Source: an uncultured Paraburkholderia sp. (GTDB lineage: Bacteria; Pseudomonadota; Gammaproteobacteria; Burkholderiales; Burkholderiaceae). From it: DNA of 64,000 nucleotides. Positions 49,305-58,862 of this stretch are shown piece by piece (within the stretch, counting starts at the first letter, position 1; each line of letters opens with the position of its first letter). The stretch covers positions 62,001-126,000 of the forward strand of contig CALNWN010000010.1 of assembly GCA_940746715.1 (NCBI GenBank), written 5' to 3'. The notes below the pieces were generated by a model that was not told the DNA's origin, searched no databases, and saw nothing but the letters and a program-made list of their open reading frames with translations. Both the position numbers and the translations under genes were made by a program.

Positions 49305-49496
49305 ATGATGCATCGCCACATTCTCGAAAGCGAGCTCGTTCATCTCGAGCGCGTCATCGCATCGGCATCGCAAAAGCCTTTTCCGCCAACCTATTGGCGC
49401 GACCGCGTCGAACATCTGAAAACCTCGCCGCAAGCGACGATGTACCTCAATCGCATTGCCCGGCTGTCGCGCCTCGTCACCGAACTGGACGAATGA
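49305..49496 (+). CDS. Hypothetical small protein, paralogue of gene at 43037
   Basis: A 63-aa protein (MMHRHILESELVHLERVIAS, PFPPTYWRDRVEHLK, SRLVTELDE). It shares E-x2-HL-x-RV...P-x2-YW-x2-R-x3-L with the 84-aa protein at 43037. It is helical and soluble. The ribosome site is weak (CGGGGG). No known domain. Confidence 0.6.
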   Translation: MMHRHILESELVHLERVIASASQKPFPPTYWRDRVEHLKTSPQATMYLNRIARLSRLVTELDE

Positions 49497-49538
49497 CGCC
49501 GCGGTCGGTGCCAGCGTGGCGCAGTTAGCCCGAAGTGG

Positions 49539-50747
49539 TCAGCGTGTCCCAGCGCGCGTGTCGGGCGCCTTGCCGGCAACGAGCAGCACGATCGTCGCGA
49601 TACAGAACACCGCCCCCGCATGGAAGGTGGTGGCAGCGCCCAGCTTGTCCCATAGCTCACCGGCAATCACGCTCGAGAACAGCGTGACGATGCCGCTCAG
49701 CAGGTTGAAAAACCCGAATGCAGTGCCGCGCAGTTGCGCCGGCGCGGTGTGCGAGACCATGGTCGCAAGCAGACCCTGCGTCATTCCCATGTGCAAGCCC
49801 CACAATGCGACGCCCAGCAACACGACGCTCCAGTGGCTGCCTTGCGCAAGCACGAGATCCGCAGCAATCAGCACGACAAGCCCTGCGATCAGCAGCCTTG
49901 TGTGGTTCATCGTGTCAGCGAGCTTGCCGAAGGGATACGCCGACAACGAATACATCACATTCATCGCCACCATGACGAGCGGCACAAGAGCGACGGGCAC
50001 GCCGCTGCCCATGGCGTGCAAAACCAGGAATGCCTCGCTGAAGCGCGCGAGCGCGAACACGCCTCCAGTTGCGACGACCCACCAGTAGCTCGCACCGAGC
50101 TTCTTCAGGTTCTCGAGCCGGATCGGATTGACGCGCTTCGTGCCCGGCTCGCGCGCCGGTTCGTGGATGCCGACCGTCAACAGCGCGACGGCCAGCAAGC
50201 CCGGTATGACGGCGAGCCAGAACGCCAGCCGGAAGTTGTCCGCCCACACCGACATGATGATGACCGCGCACAGTGGACCCAGCACGGCGCCGACCGTATC
50301 GAGCGACTGACGCAAGCCGAACGCGGCGCCTCTCAGATGCACAGGCGTGACGTCCGCCACCAGCGCGTCGCGCGGCGCACCGCGGATTCCCTTGCCGACT
50401 CTGTCGATCACCCGTGCGCTCACCACCACGCCGACCGTCAGCGCAATCGCGAAGAGCGGCTTGCTCAGCGCGCCGAGCGCATAGCCCGCCACGGCGAGCC
50501 ACTTCCTGTTGCCGAGATAATCGCTGAGCGCGCCGGAAAACACCTTGACGATCGGCGCGGTCGCTTCGGCGATGCCTTCAATCAGACCGATGGTCGCGGC
50601 GCTCGCGCCGAGGCTGACCATCAGGAACATCAGCAAAAGGCTGTGGATGATCTCCGACGAGACGTCCATGAAGAGGCTCACACAGCCTAGTATCCAGACG
50701 CTGCGCGGAATACTTTCGAGCACGCTGATTCGGGATCGGACTCGCAT
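49539..50747 (-). CDS. MFS transporter
   Basis: About 402 aa with twelve hydrophobic segments. The N-terminus is VWILGCVSLFMDVSSEIIHS. The family-typical loop RVIDRVGKGIRGAPRDALVA (cytoplasmic loop 2-3 variant) and HLRGAAFGLRQSLDTVGAVL follow. ATG 50747 was chosen over an in-frame TTG 12 bp upstream. Substrate unknown; convergent with the 49305 gene. Intact. Confidence 0.83.
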   Translation of the reverse strand: MRVRSRISVLESIPRSVWILGCVSLFMDVSSEIIHSLLLMFLMVSLGASAATIGLIEGIAEATAPIVKVFSGALSDYLGNRKWLAVAGYALGALSKPLFAIALTVGVVVSARVIDRVGKGIRGAPRDALVADVTPVHLRGAAFGLRQSLDTVGAVLGPLCAVIIMSVWADNFRLAFWLAVIPGLLAVALLTVGIHEPAREPGTKRVNPIRLENLKKLGASYWWVVATGGVFALARFSEAFLVLHAMGSGVPVALVPLVMVAMNVMYSLSAYPFGKLADTMNHTRLLIAGLVVLIAADLVLAQGSHWSVVLLGVALWGLHMGMTQGLLATMVSHTAPAQLRGTAFGFFNLLSGIVTLFSSVIAGELWDKLGAATTFHAGAVFCIATIVLLVAGKAPDTRAGTR

Positions 50748-50794
50748 TGGTGGGCGCAATCAGAAGAGAAAGAGGAACGGAAGACCGAGGCCAC

Positions 50795-51217
50795 TCACTC
50801 CTGGCACTGCACGTCCTTCCTCGGCACGACGATCAGCACGGGGTAGGTGCCATGGTCGAGCTCGACGCGCGCAACCACTTCTGTCAACGTGCTGTCGATC
50901 TGATCGTACACGCTGACCTGTTCACGCCTGAGGGTTGTGATGCCGGTGCACGCGGACGCGCGGCCTTCGTCGGAGATCCGGCATTGAATCGGATTGTCGG
51001 CCAGATAGCGATATTGGTCCCGCTCAGGCGTCGCCAGGTATTCGCGAACGCTTTGTTCAGAGCCGCCCACGCCGGTCACCTTGCCGATCGCACATTGCAG
51101 TGCGCCGGTGTCGCCGTTGGCGGAGGTTTGAGCGTGAGCGGCCGTGCTCGCCGCGAGGGCAGCGGCAAGGGTCAATGCAGAGGCCAATGCAAGGGTCAAT
51201 GCCAGGGGATATCTCAT
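50795..51217 (-). CDS. Hypothetical secreted protein
   Basis: A 140-aa protein: a long Ala/Leu signal peptide (MRYPLALTLALASALTLAAA...AHAQ) and a mature part with four Cys (QCAIGKVTGVGGSEQSVREY, IQCRISDEG, ASACTGITTLRREQVSVYDQ, DVQCQE), likely two disulfides. Family not recognised. No stop separates it from the upstream FAD-oxidase remnant in the same frame, so a 550-codon chimera is open; the internal ATG at 51217 is taken as the genuine start. Confidence 0.6.
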   Translation of the reverse strand: MRYPLALTLALASALTLAAALAASTAAHAQTSANGDTGALQCAIGKVTGVGGSEQSVREYLATPERDQYRYLADNPIQCRISDEGRASACTGITTLRREQVSVYDQIDSTLTEVVARVELDHGTYPVLIVVPRKDVQCQE

Positions 51218-51309
51218 CGCGCATGTCACGTTTGTCGGGCTGAAGTGCTGAATTGTAAAGGCACCTCGGCCGACCGGCTCGCCAGCGAGCCACGCGGCAT
51301 GTGCCGGCG

Positions 51310-52125
51310 CCGGCGGCCAGGGCAGCGCGCGCCACGGGTTGGCATCGGCAGAACCATACATGACGTCGGCCATCACGCGCCCCATGTGCGTGGACATCTG
51401 CACGCCGTGCCCGCTGTAGCCCATTGAATAGTAAAGCCCGTCATGCTGCCCGGCGCGCGGGAAGCAGTCCACGGTGATGTCGACAAGACCGCCCCAGCAA
51501 TAGTCAATTCTCGTCGCCCCCAGCTCGGGAAAATACTTCGCGAGATTGGCCTGCAGCACCTGCCCGCTCTTCGCGTCCGAGCGCGGATCGGACATCGCGA
51601 ACCGGGCTTGCCCGCCCCACAGCAGCCGGTTATCCGGCGTCACGCGAAAGTAGTTGCCGATATTGAGCGACGTCACATAGTTGCGCCGATGCGGAAAAAG
51701 CGCGTCGAGCTGCCCCTTCGATAACGGCTCGGTCACGACGATGAAACTGCCGACCGGCGCCATCCGTTGCTGGAACCATTGCAGCGGTCCTTGCCGCGAC
51801 GGCCCGGTCGCCACCAGCACCTTGTCCGCCCGAACAACGCCGCGCGCCGACGTGATCTCGTAGCGGCCGCCGTCAATACGCTTGATTTGCGTCACGGCCG
51901 CGTTCGGGAAGATGCGCGCGCCATGACGCGCTGCGCTCTGCGCGAGCCCAACGCCGAACTTGCCCATGTGCATTTGCGCGCCGTTACGCTGCAGCAGCCC
52001 GCCATAAAAACCATCGGAGCCGACTTCGCTGCGCACGCGCGCCGGCTCGATCAGTTCGATGTCCTGATCGACCTCGCGATACAGTACATCATAGGTTCGC
52101 CCGAGCTTGTCGAAGTGAGTGGCGG
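51310..52125 (-). pseudogene. FAD-dependent amine oxidoreductase (PuuB-like) remnant, both ends deleted
   Basis: The middle of a DAO-type enzyme is present (FYGGLLQRNGAQMHMGKFGV, VRADKVLVATGPSRQGPLQW, YSMGYSGHGVQMSTHMGRVM, NPWRALPWP). The N-terminal ~165 residues with the FAD GxGxxG motif are absent. At 52122-52125 it is joined in frame to the C-terminus of HyuB, and the normal last ~30 residues are also missing. It cannot bind FAD normally. The deletion fused two formerly separate transcription units. Confidence 0.8.
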
Positions 52126-53867
52126 GGTTCTGCCGCGCCGCTTCTCTCGCGGCGTCGCGCAGATGCGCGGTCGAGTCCATATCGACGGCGCCGTCGGTCA
52201 GCATTACGCCGTACAGCTCGCGCGCCTCCTCGACGGACAGGTAGCCGCGCCGCACATCTTCCAGCACCTTCTGTGTATCCCGTTCGTAAGGATGCCCATA
52301 GCCGCCGCATCCCTCAAGGCGGATCACGTCGCCGGGGCCGCAGATCACGAGGTCCGTCACGCCAAGATCTTCTTCGGTCCGTGCCGGGATTGCGGGTAAA
52401 CCGCGATACGGCACCGGCCTTGCCACCGAGTACGCCCCACGAAGCAAAGCGCGAGCGGTCGCGGTTGCGCGCCGTCACGAGCGTGCCCGGCGACGACACG
52501 CGAAACTCCATCACCGTGCCGAGGCCGCCGCGGTATTTGCCGGCGCCCGCGCTGCCCGGCACCACGCCATAGCGCGTGATGCGAATCGGCACTTCGGCTT
52601 CGTTGATCTCGACCGGCGTATTGCGCAGGAATGCCACGTTCGCGCCCGAAGCGTCCGAGCCGTCGGCCGACGCCATGCCGCCCGCGCCGCCGCCCACGGG
52701 TCCGATCGACGCGATCACCGTGCGGCCGTTGCGGTCCACCGTCTTCACATTGAGAATCGACATGCCGCCGGCCGGACACGCCGGCAGACGCTCGGGGCAA
52801 ACCATGGAGAACGCACCGAAGGTCACATACTGCGCGACCTTCGCGGGCAGACTGCGCATGCCGACCGCTGCCGGCGGCACGCAGTTCATGATCGTGCCTT
52901 CGGGCATGATGCAGCGCGCCACTTTCAGCATGCCCGCATTGAGCAGCAGATCGGGATTGAGCGAATACAGCACATAGTTCAGGCCGACGAGCGCAAGCAC
53001 GTGCCGCTCCTTGCCGCCCGTCGACATATTCAGCGACGAATTCAACTGAGGGTCGCTGCCGGTGAAGTCGAATACGAGCGAACTGTCCTTCACAGTCAGC
53101 GTCAGCGCGACACGCAGCGGCTTGCCGTTGACGGAATCCTCGTCGGCGTATTCGGCAAAGAAATATTCGCCGTCGGGCATGCTCCGCACGATCGTGCGTG
53201 CCTGCTCTTCCGAATAGTCGAGCAATGCGTCCATGCCTGCGCGAAACTGCTCGACGCCGAAGCGCTCGATGATTTCGAGCACGCGCCGCTCGCCGGTCAT
53301 GAGCATGGCGATTTGCGCTTTCAGGTCGCCGCGATTCTGCTCGGCCGCGCGCACGTTGAGCGCCATGTGCTCAAGCAGCGTTTCGTCGAGCACGCCCGCG
53401 CGCACAATCTTTGTCGGCGCGAAACGAATGCCTTCCTGATAGATCTCCGTGAGCGTGCGCGACAGCGAAGCCGGCACCGCGCCGCCCATGTCGGTGTTGT
53501 GAATATGCCCGCCGACATAGCAGACGATTTCGCCCTCGTAAAACACCGGCTTCCACATCATCACGTCCGGCGTGTGAGTCGCCACATAGCCGCTATAGGC
53601 GTCGTTCGTCATGCAGATGTCGCCGGGCTCGTAGTGATCGATCATGTCGATCACCGCGCCGAAATCGAGGCCCGGATACCACGTGGCGCCGAGGGTTTTT
53701 GGCGACGCGAAGGTAAGCCCGCGGGTGTTCATCAGCGTGCAGGAGAAGTCTTCGGTTTCCTTCACGAATGCGGAATGCGCAGTTCGCACGAGCGTGTACG
53801 CTATGCTTTCCGCTGCGGCGACGCAATAGTTCGCGAAGATCTGAAGGACGGATTTATCGAATGTCAT
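52125..53867 (-). pseudogene. hyuB: Hydantoinase/oxoprolinase subunit B (HyuB), 3' frameshift and fusion
   Basis: Start ATG 53867 (MTFDKSVLQIFANYCVAAAE) with CAGGAAACG upstream. The HyuB signature region is intact: HTPDVMMWKPVFYEGEIVCY, GGHIHNTDMGGAVPASLSRT, CPAGGMSILNVKTVDRNGRT and GAGKYRGGLGTVMEFRV. A 1-nt indel near 52383 (NPGT/EEDLGVTD) moves the last ~85 residues (LVICGPGDVIRLEGCGGYG) to another frame, which then runs into the FAD-oxidase remnant. With HyuA it hydrolyses hydantoins or 5-oxoproline-like rings using ATP. Confidence 0.86.
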
Positions 53868-53890
53868 GGTGCGTTTCCTGGGTCGGCCGG

Positions 53891-55085
53891 TCAGACGGCT
53901 TCGAGAAAGAGGTTGCCGTATTCGTCCACGCGTCCGTCGAAGCCCGGCAGCACGCAGGTCGTGGTGTCGTCCTGCGCGACGATCGCCGGCCCGGCAAAGC
54001 GGTGTCCCGCTAGCAGCGCGGAGCATCGGTAAAGCGGCACGCGGCGCCACGCTCCGTCCAGATAGACGTCGATCTCGGACTCGACGCGCGGCGCGCCCTC
54101 GCCCACGGCGATCTGCGGCAGCTCCGGCTTCGGTGTAGGCGCGGTGATGACGAGCCGCAACGCCACCACCTGGATCGGCGACTTCTCGTCGCTATGTCCA
54201 AAAAGACGCGCGTGCTCGCGGTGAAACGCCTGCGCAATCGCTTCGATGTCGCCGCCGGTAATCGCATGTGCTGACAGCGGCGTGTCGATCTCGAACGATT
54301 GCCCGCGATAACGCATATCGGCCGAAACGACAATGTCGACGCGCGCGTCCGCTTCCAGATGCGCGAGGTCTTGCGCAAGCAGTTCGAGCGACGCACGGTC
54401 GAGCGGATAATAGGTCGTCCGAACAAAGTCGTTTTTTGTATCCGCGATCAAACCACCCAGCGCACTGAGCACGCCAGGCGTGGTCGGCACGAGCAGATTG
54501 CGCACATTGAGCGCGCGCGAGAAAACACCCGAGCATCGGGCCCGCGCCGCCGAACGGCATCAGCGCGAACGTGTGCGGATCGATCCCGAAGCGCGAACTC
54601 AGCCGGCTCACGCCTGCATACATGCCGGAAATGGACACTTCGATAATGGCTGCCGCGGTTTGATAGACGTCGAGTCCAAGACGTCGTGCGAGCGGCTCGA
54701 TCGCCCGGCGCGACGCATCCACGTCCACCTTCACCGCGTTGTAGCCGAGCGCGGCGCTGCCGAGCACGCCGATCACGGCGAAAGCGTCGGTAATCGTCGG
54801 GCGCGTGCCGCCGCGTCCGTAACAGACAGGGCCCGGGCTCGATCCCGCACTTTCGGGTCCGACCTTCAGCACGCCGAATTCGTCGACCCACGCAATCGAC
54901 CCGCCACCGTCGCCGACGGACGATACGGATACCGAAGGAATATGAATCTGAAATTCGCCGATGTATTCGCCGGTCGCGTATTGCGGCTTGCCGTCGACAA
55001 TCGGCGCGATATCGGCGGTCGTGCCGCCAATGTCGAGGCTCATGCAGTCTTTCAGCTTGCACAGCTTCGCGAGATAGGCCGCGCC
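53891..55085 (-). pseudogene. hyuA: Hydantoinase/oxoprolinase subunit A (HyuA), N-terminal third deleted, frameshift
   Basis: The middle (GAAYLAKLCKLKDCMSLDIG, GGTTADIAPIVDGKPQYATG, VGDGGGSIAWVDEFGVLKVG) and C-terminus (LLVPTTPGVLSALGGLIADT, QDDTTTCVLPGFDGRVDEYG) of HyuA are present. A frameshift lies near 54520, inside FLARALNVRNLL. Homology begins only near 55085, so about 280 N-terminal residues of the actin-like ATPase fold are lost. The stop lies 23 bp before hyuB, giving an hyuAB operon. Confidence 0.85.
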
Positions 55086-55158
55086 GCACGTGTCATGCGG
55101 TGCAGGCCTCGCTTGCGCGGACGCGCGACGCGCAATGCCAGCGCCGTGACGGGCGCGC

Positions 55159-55176
55159 AATTTACAAGCCGTTGTA
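55159..55176. promoter_or_regulatory. Perfect inverted repeat TTTACAA-N4-TTGTAAA
   Basis: An 18-bp dyad in the gap between the truncated hyuA and the small protein at 55305. AT-rich inside GC-rich DNA, it could be an operator of the TetR/FUR-like size class. The function is unassigned. Confidence 0.35.
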
Positions 55177-55304
55177 AAATAACCGGCGCGAGCGGCTAAG
55201 CGGCGCGATTCACATGCGCGGCGGGCCGGCGGAACTGCCGTCAGCATAGGCGATGCTGCGCATACGATAGCCGCTTCATTCACCGCCATGCACAGGAGCC
55301 ACCC

Positions 55305-55481
55305 ATGACCCAAACCCCTGCGCCTCAAAAACCCGATCCGCAACAGTCCGAAGTCAGTCGCGGAACGCCGCCCGCCCGCACGCCCGAGTCGCTCCCCGAA
55401 ACGGATCTCCAGCCGGATCAGCAGCCGGTGCGCGACATACCGGGCGGGGGGACACCCGGCAGTCCGTCGCCTGCTCCGTGA
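55305..55481 (+). CDS. Small proline-rich hypothetical protein
   Basis: A 58-aa disordered peptide (MTQTPAPQKPDPQQSEVSRG to GGTPGSPSPAP). CACAGGAGCC precedes the start. It is likely co-transcribed with the next two small genes. It resembles the acidic Pro-rich protein at 24940 in style, not in detailed sequence. Confidence 0.6.
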   Translation: MTQTPAPQKPDPQQSEVSRGTPPARTPESLPETDLQPDQQPVRDIPGGGTPGSPSPAP

Positions 55482-55492
55482 ATCCGGTGTTC

Positions 55493-55723
55493 ATGGTCTA
55501 TTGGTGCGAGACCGTCGACGACGCCATGGTGCCGCGCTCCGCTTCCTTTCCGGCCGGCGCAATGGCGCATGCGCGGTCGTTCGCCGAAACCTTGCGGCGG
55601 CGCCGCTCGAGCGGCGAATCCGTGTCCTTTGTCACGCTGTGCTCCGAAAATCCCAATTCCGTAGGACTGCCGGGCGTTGCCGATCCGCGCCCGGACTACG
55701 CTTGGAAGAAGCGCCGTCCGTGA
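55493..55723 (+). CDS. Hypothetical small protein
   Basis: A 76-aa protein (MVYWCETVDDAMVPRSASF, SFVTLCSENPNSVGLPGVAD, YAWKKRRP). The conserved SENPNSVG-PGVADP block is recurrent in Burkholderia small proteins of unknown function. ATG 55493 was preferred; a GTG at 55478 overlaps the preceding stop and is an alternative. Confidence 0.65.
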   Translation: MVYWCETVDDAMVPRSASFPAGAMAHARSFAETLRRRRSSGESVSFVTLCSENPNSVGLPGVADPRPDYAWKKRRP

Positions 55724-55807
55724 TGCATCGGCATGCCGATTGCGGTCCATGCAGATGGCGCGCGGCTGCGGCGTCGCGCGATCATCGCTCAACTTTGGGA
55801 GGCATGG

Positions 55808-56011
55808 ATGGCAAACGACAAGACCGAAGGAATCAAGGAAGAACTGAAGGGCATGGTCAACAAGGGCATCGGCTCGATCACCGGCAACGAAGCGAAAAAG
55901 GCCGAAGGCGAAGCGCAAATCACCGAGAGCGATAACCGCAAGGACCTCGGCGATCAGCGCGAAAATGCGGAAAAGGGCAAGGTCGATCCCGGCAATCCGT
56001 CGAATCTTTGA
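55808..56011 (+). CDS. CsbD-family stress protein
   Basis: A 67-aa hydrophilic protein (ANDKTEGIKEELKGMVNKGI, GNEAKKAEGEAQ, KGKVDPGNPSNL) with the CsbD pattern of amphipathic repeats. The start at 55808 has TTGGGAGG upstream. Members are induced by general stress; the mechanism is unknown. Confidence 0.82.
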   Translation: MANDKTEGIKEELKGMVNKGIGSITGNEAKKAEGEAQITESDNRKDLGDQRENAEKGKVDPGNPSNL

Positions 56012-56048
56012 GTGCGCTGCGAGGCGGGTTGCGCGACGCGGCTACGCG

Positions 56049-58145
56049 TCAGAACCTGGTGCGCAATCCGACCATCACGCTTCGGCCGCCCTCGGGTGCA
56101 ATGTCGCGGACCACGGAGCTCGCGTAGCGGATGTCCTGGTTCGTCAGGTTATCGCCGCGAAGATAGGCGAGCCAATTAGTCGCGCCGACATGAAACGCGT
56201 AGGTGAGAAGCACGCCGAGCTTCGTGTAACTCGCCATCGGCAGATCGTTTTCGGGCACGCGGTGCTGGCCCCACGCGTGCTCCAGTTGAGCACGCGCGCC
56301 GAATGGTCCATAGCCGTAATCGACCGCGAGCGTGGCGCGCAGCGGCGCAATGCGCGGCAGCGGCTGATCGTTGTCCATGTTGCGCGCATGCGTGTAGTCG
56401 CCGCCGAGTTCTACATCCACCTGATGCGCGCCCTTTTGCAACACGCGCCACTTGCCGTCGAGTTCGACGCCGTAAAACTCCGCTCCCACGCCGCGATACA
56501 CGGCTTCGTTCAGCGCGCCGTCAGTGCCCGACGCGACGACCTGGTCCGCGTCGTCCACGAGCCACCCTGTGTTGAACTCCGTCAGATAGTTTCTGAAACG
56601 GCTGTAGAACACACCGACGCTGCCTTTGTTCGGGCCGCTCGCGAAACGCAGCGACAGATCGGTCGAGAGCGCCTTTTCCTTCTGCGCATCAGGATTGCCG
56701 ATCAGATACTGACCGGTCGCGTCATGCGGACCGTTTGCATAGAGTTCGTACAGCGCGGGCGCGCGCTCGGTGTAGGCGGCGTTGCCCGCCACGGACCAGA
56801 GCGGCGTCAGCTTGTACAACGCGCCGAGCGACGCGCTCGCCGCGTTGAAGTCGCGCTCGCGCGCGCTTGCGAACCTGCCGTTGCCGGCCGCCGCCGGCTG
56901 CTGTTTGACGTGCTCGTAGCGGGCGCCGGCGCTCAGCTTGAGTGCATCCGTGACGTTCCACTCTTCGAGGCCGAAGAGCGCGACGTTGGTGGTTTGCGTC
57001 GTCGGCACGAGCGCCTCGTCGCCCAGCGCTGAGAAGGTGTTCTGACTGAGCTGAACGCCGAGCGCGCCTTCGAGCGGTCCCATCTTGCGATGACGTGCCT
57101 CGATACGCGCCTCATAGCCATGATTGCGGAACGTGGTGCTGGTTTCGCCGTTGTCGATTTCCTTGTGCTCGTAGTCCGTATAACCGAAGTCGAATTTGAG
57201 TTGCGAGAAGGATCCGCGCAGGTTACGCACTTCGGATGCAAACGCCACGTGGTCCTGATGCATGCGCAGACGCACGTCGTCCTCGGCGACCGAGCCGTAG
57301 TTGGCCTCGTAGCCGTTATACGAGAGGCCCGCGTAACCGTCGGCCCACGTATAGGCGCCGCCGATCGCGCCGCCATGCCAGCGCCCGTCGCTGTTGGGCA
57401 GGCTGCCGTAGGCTTTGCTGGCGTCGGGACCGTCGAGCGCGCGCTGGCGGTCCGAATGCGCAAAGCCGGGAATGCGCTCCTTGCTCGTCTCGCGATCGAA
57501 CGCGTCGACATGAAACGCGAATCGTCCGTTGCCGCCTTCGACCTGAGCCGCGCCGGCGCGCGCGTCGTTCGCGCCGCCGTAGCTGGCATCGACGCCGCCC
57601 GTGAGTCCGTTGAGCGGCTCGCGCGGAATCCGGTTGTCGATTGTGTTCACCACGCCGCCGATTGCGTTGCCGCCATACAGCAGCGCCGCCGGTCCACGCA
57701 CGATCTCGACGCGCTCGATGGTGAGCGGCTCCTGTGGCACCGCGTGATCGTAGGAGAGCGACGAGGCGTCCCAGGCGGCCGCGCCGTTCTGCAGAATGCG
57801 GATGCGGTCGCCATCCATACCGCGAATGATGGGACGGCCCACCATCGGGCCATAGGTCGTGGTCGACACGCCGGGCAGACCGTTGAGCGTCTCGCCGAGC
57901 GAGTTGGTCTGGCGGCGCGTCAGGGCGTCGCCGTACAGCGCGGTGGCGGGCGCGATCAGGTCGGTATCGCCGAGCGGATTGGCGGTGACGAAAACCGGTG
58001 CGAGAGAGCCGCCCGGCGCCTGCGTCGAATTCTGGGCAGCAGGCGCGTTATCCGATTGCGCATGCGCCAATGCGGTGACGAGTGCAAGTGAAAGCGGCGA
58101 CAGCCGAAGCGCGCGCACGGACGTGCGTGGAGGGTTTTTATTCAC
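56049..58145 (-). CDS. TonB-dependent outer-membrane receptor, probably zinc (ZnuD-like)
   Basis: 698 aa: signal peptide (ALRLSPLSLALVTALAHAQS), plug domain (SLGETLNGLPGVSTTTYGPM, GRPIIRGMDGDRIRILQNG, VEIVRGPAALLYGGNAIGGV) and a 22-strand barrel ending in MVGLRTRF. The start is GTG 58145. Zur-like boxes upstream and the overall resemblance to ZnuD receptors suggest zinc; cobalamin or another metallophore cannot be excluded. A minus-strand TATAAT (58195-58200) is a plausible -10. Intact. Confidence 0.85.
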   Translation of the reverse strand: MNKNPPRTSVRALRLSPLSLALVTALAHAQSDNAPAAQNSTQAPGGSLAPVFVTANPLGDTDLIAPATALYGDALTRRQTNSLGETLNGLPGVSTTTYGPMVGRPIIRGMDGDRIRILQNGAAAWDASSLSYDHAVPQEPLTIERVEIVRGPAALLYGGNAIGGVVNTIDNRIPREPLNGLTGGVDASYGGANDARAGAAQVEGGNGRFAFHVDAFDRETSKERIPGFAHSDRQRALDGPDASKAYGSLPNSDGRWHGGAIGGAYTWADGYAGLSYNGYEANYGSVAEDDVRLRMHQDHVAFASEVRNLRGSFSQLKFDFGYTDYEHKEIDNGETSTTFRNHGYEARIEARHRKMGPLEGALGVQLSQNTFSALGDEALVPTTQTTNVALFGLEEWNVTDALKLSAGARYEHVKQQPAAAGNGRFASARERDFNAASASLGALYKLTPLWSVAGNAAYTERAPALYELYANGPHDATGQYLIGNPDAQKEKALSTDLSLRFASGPNKGSVGVFYSRFRNYLTEFNTGWLVDDADQVVASGTDGALNEAVYRGVGAEFYGVELDGKWRVLQKGAHQVDVELGGDYTHARNMDNDQPLPRIAPLRATLAVDYGYGPFGARAQLEHAWGQHRVPENDLPMASYTKLGVLLTYAFHVGATNWLAYLRGDNLTNQDIRYASSVVRDIAPEGGRSVMVGLRTRF

Positions 58146-58187
58146 GGTCTTTTGTAGGATTCGCTGTTATGCCGGTTTTGCTTTCGA

Positions 58188-58205
58188 GTGCAACATTATA
58201 ACGTC
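58188..58205 (-). promoter_or_regulatory. Zur-like half box with -10 for the TonB receptor
   Basis: GTGCAACATTATAACGTC contains TATAAC, the right half of the Zur consensus GTTATANTATAAC, and on the minus strand a TATAAT -10 about 45-50 bp before the receptor start. Confidence 0.4.
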
Positions 58206-58300
58206 TCACGCAGTAAACAAACCAATCCGGGCTCGCACCGAGGATCGAAACGCTTGCCGGGGCTTGCCGGCAAGCACCTCATCCTGCTCAATGACGGCGT

Positions 58301-58319
58301 AATGATATAATGTAACATT
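58301..58319. promoter_or_regulatory. Zur-like box
   Basis: AATGATATAATGTAACATT, a quasi-palindrome (6 of 7 arm positions), matches GTTATANTATAACA in all but two positions. It lies between the divergent TonB receptor and arsR genes and also contains a plus-strand TATAAT. Confidence 0.5.
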
Positions 58320-58364
58320 CGCACAGTAAAGCACGGAAACCAACACACGGCCCACGCGCTTCTC

Positions 58365-58380
58365 TTCAAGAATTCTTGAA
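58365..58380. promoter_or_regulatory. ArsR-type operator (perfect palindrome)
   Basis: TTCAAGAATTCTTGAA is a perfect 16-bp palindrome directly before arsR, the normal place of an autoregulatory ArsR/SmtB operator. Confidence 0.6.
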
Positions 58381-58412
58381 ATATTGAAATGAATGCCTTA
58401 TCGTGCCACCCC

Positions 58413-58795
58413 ATGGACTCCAACCTCGTCGTACGCGCCATGAGCGCGCGCTGGCCCACGAATCGCGCCTTGCCATCTTCCGACTGCTGGTGGTCGCCAG
58501 CCCTGCCGGCATGGCGGCCGGTGAAATCGCCCAGGCACTGGGGCTGTCGCCTTCCGGGCTGTCGTTCCATCTTAAAGACTTGGCGCATGCGGACCTGGTA
58601 ACGCCGCGGCAAGAAGGACGTTTCGTGATCTACACGGCCAACTTCGATGCAATGACGGCGCTCATCGGCTTTCTCACGGACAACTGCTGCGCTGGCGCGG
58701 CATGCGCCGTCAACACCTCTGCGGATTGCTGCGCCGCGGCGCCGTCGTGTGCGCGCGATAAAACTCCAACGGAGCGATCAGATGAGCAGCGCTGA
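58413..58795 (+). pseudogene. arsR: ArsR-family metalloregulator, 2-nt insertion
   Basis: Winged-helix repressor: MDSNLVVRAMSA, then LAHESRLAIFRLLVVASP, GEIAQALGLSPSGLSFHLKD and RFVIYTANFDAMTALIGFL. The C-terminus is Cys-rich (DNCCAGAACA, DCCAAAPSC), fitting arsenite or soft-metal binding. An additional GC in the GCGCGC run at about 58443-58450 shifts the frame after MSA; without it the frame is complete. The start could also be 58389. The stop overlaps the ACR3-like start by 14 nt. Confidence 0.83.
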
Positions 58796-58862
58796 AATGA
58801 CGACCGGCGCAACGCGTCCGGCAATCGGGTTTTTCGAGCGCTATCTGACCGTGTGGGTCGGG
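58782..58862 (+). pseudogene. ACR3-type arsenite permease, 5' remnant
   Basis: Only the first ~27 codons remain (MSSAEMTTGATRPAIGFFER YLTVWVG), the N-terminus typical of ACR3/ArsB3 efflux pumps that follow arsR. It has GGAGCGATC as ribosome site. At about 58860 the DNA changes to antisense universal-stress-protein sequence. Arsenite efflux from this locus is lost. Confidence 0.65.
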
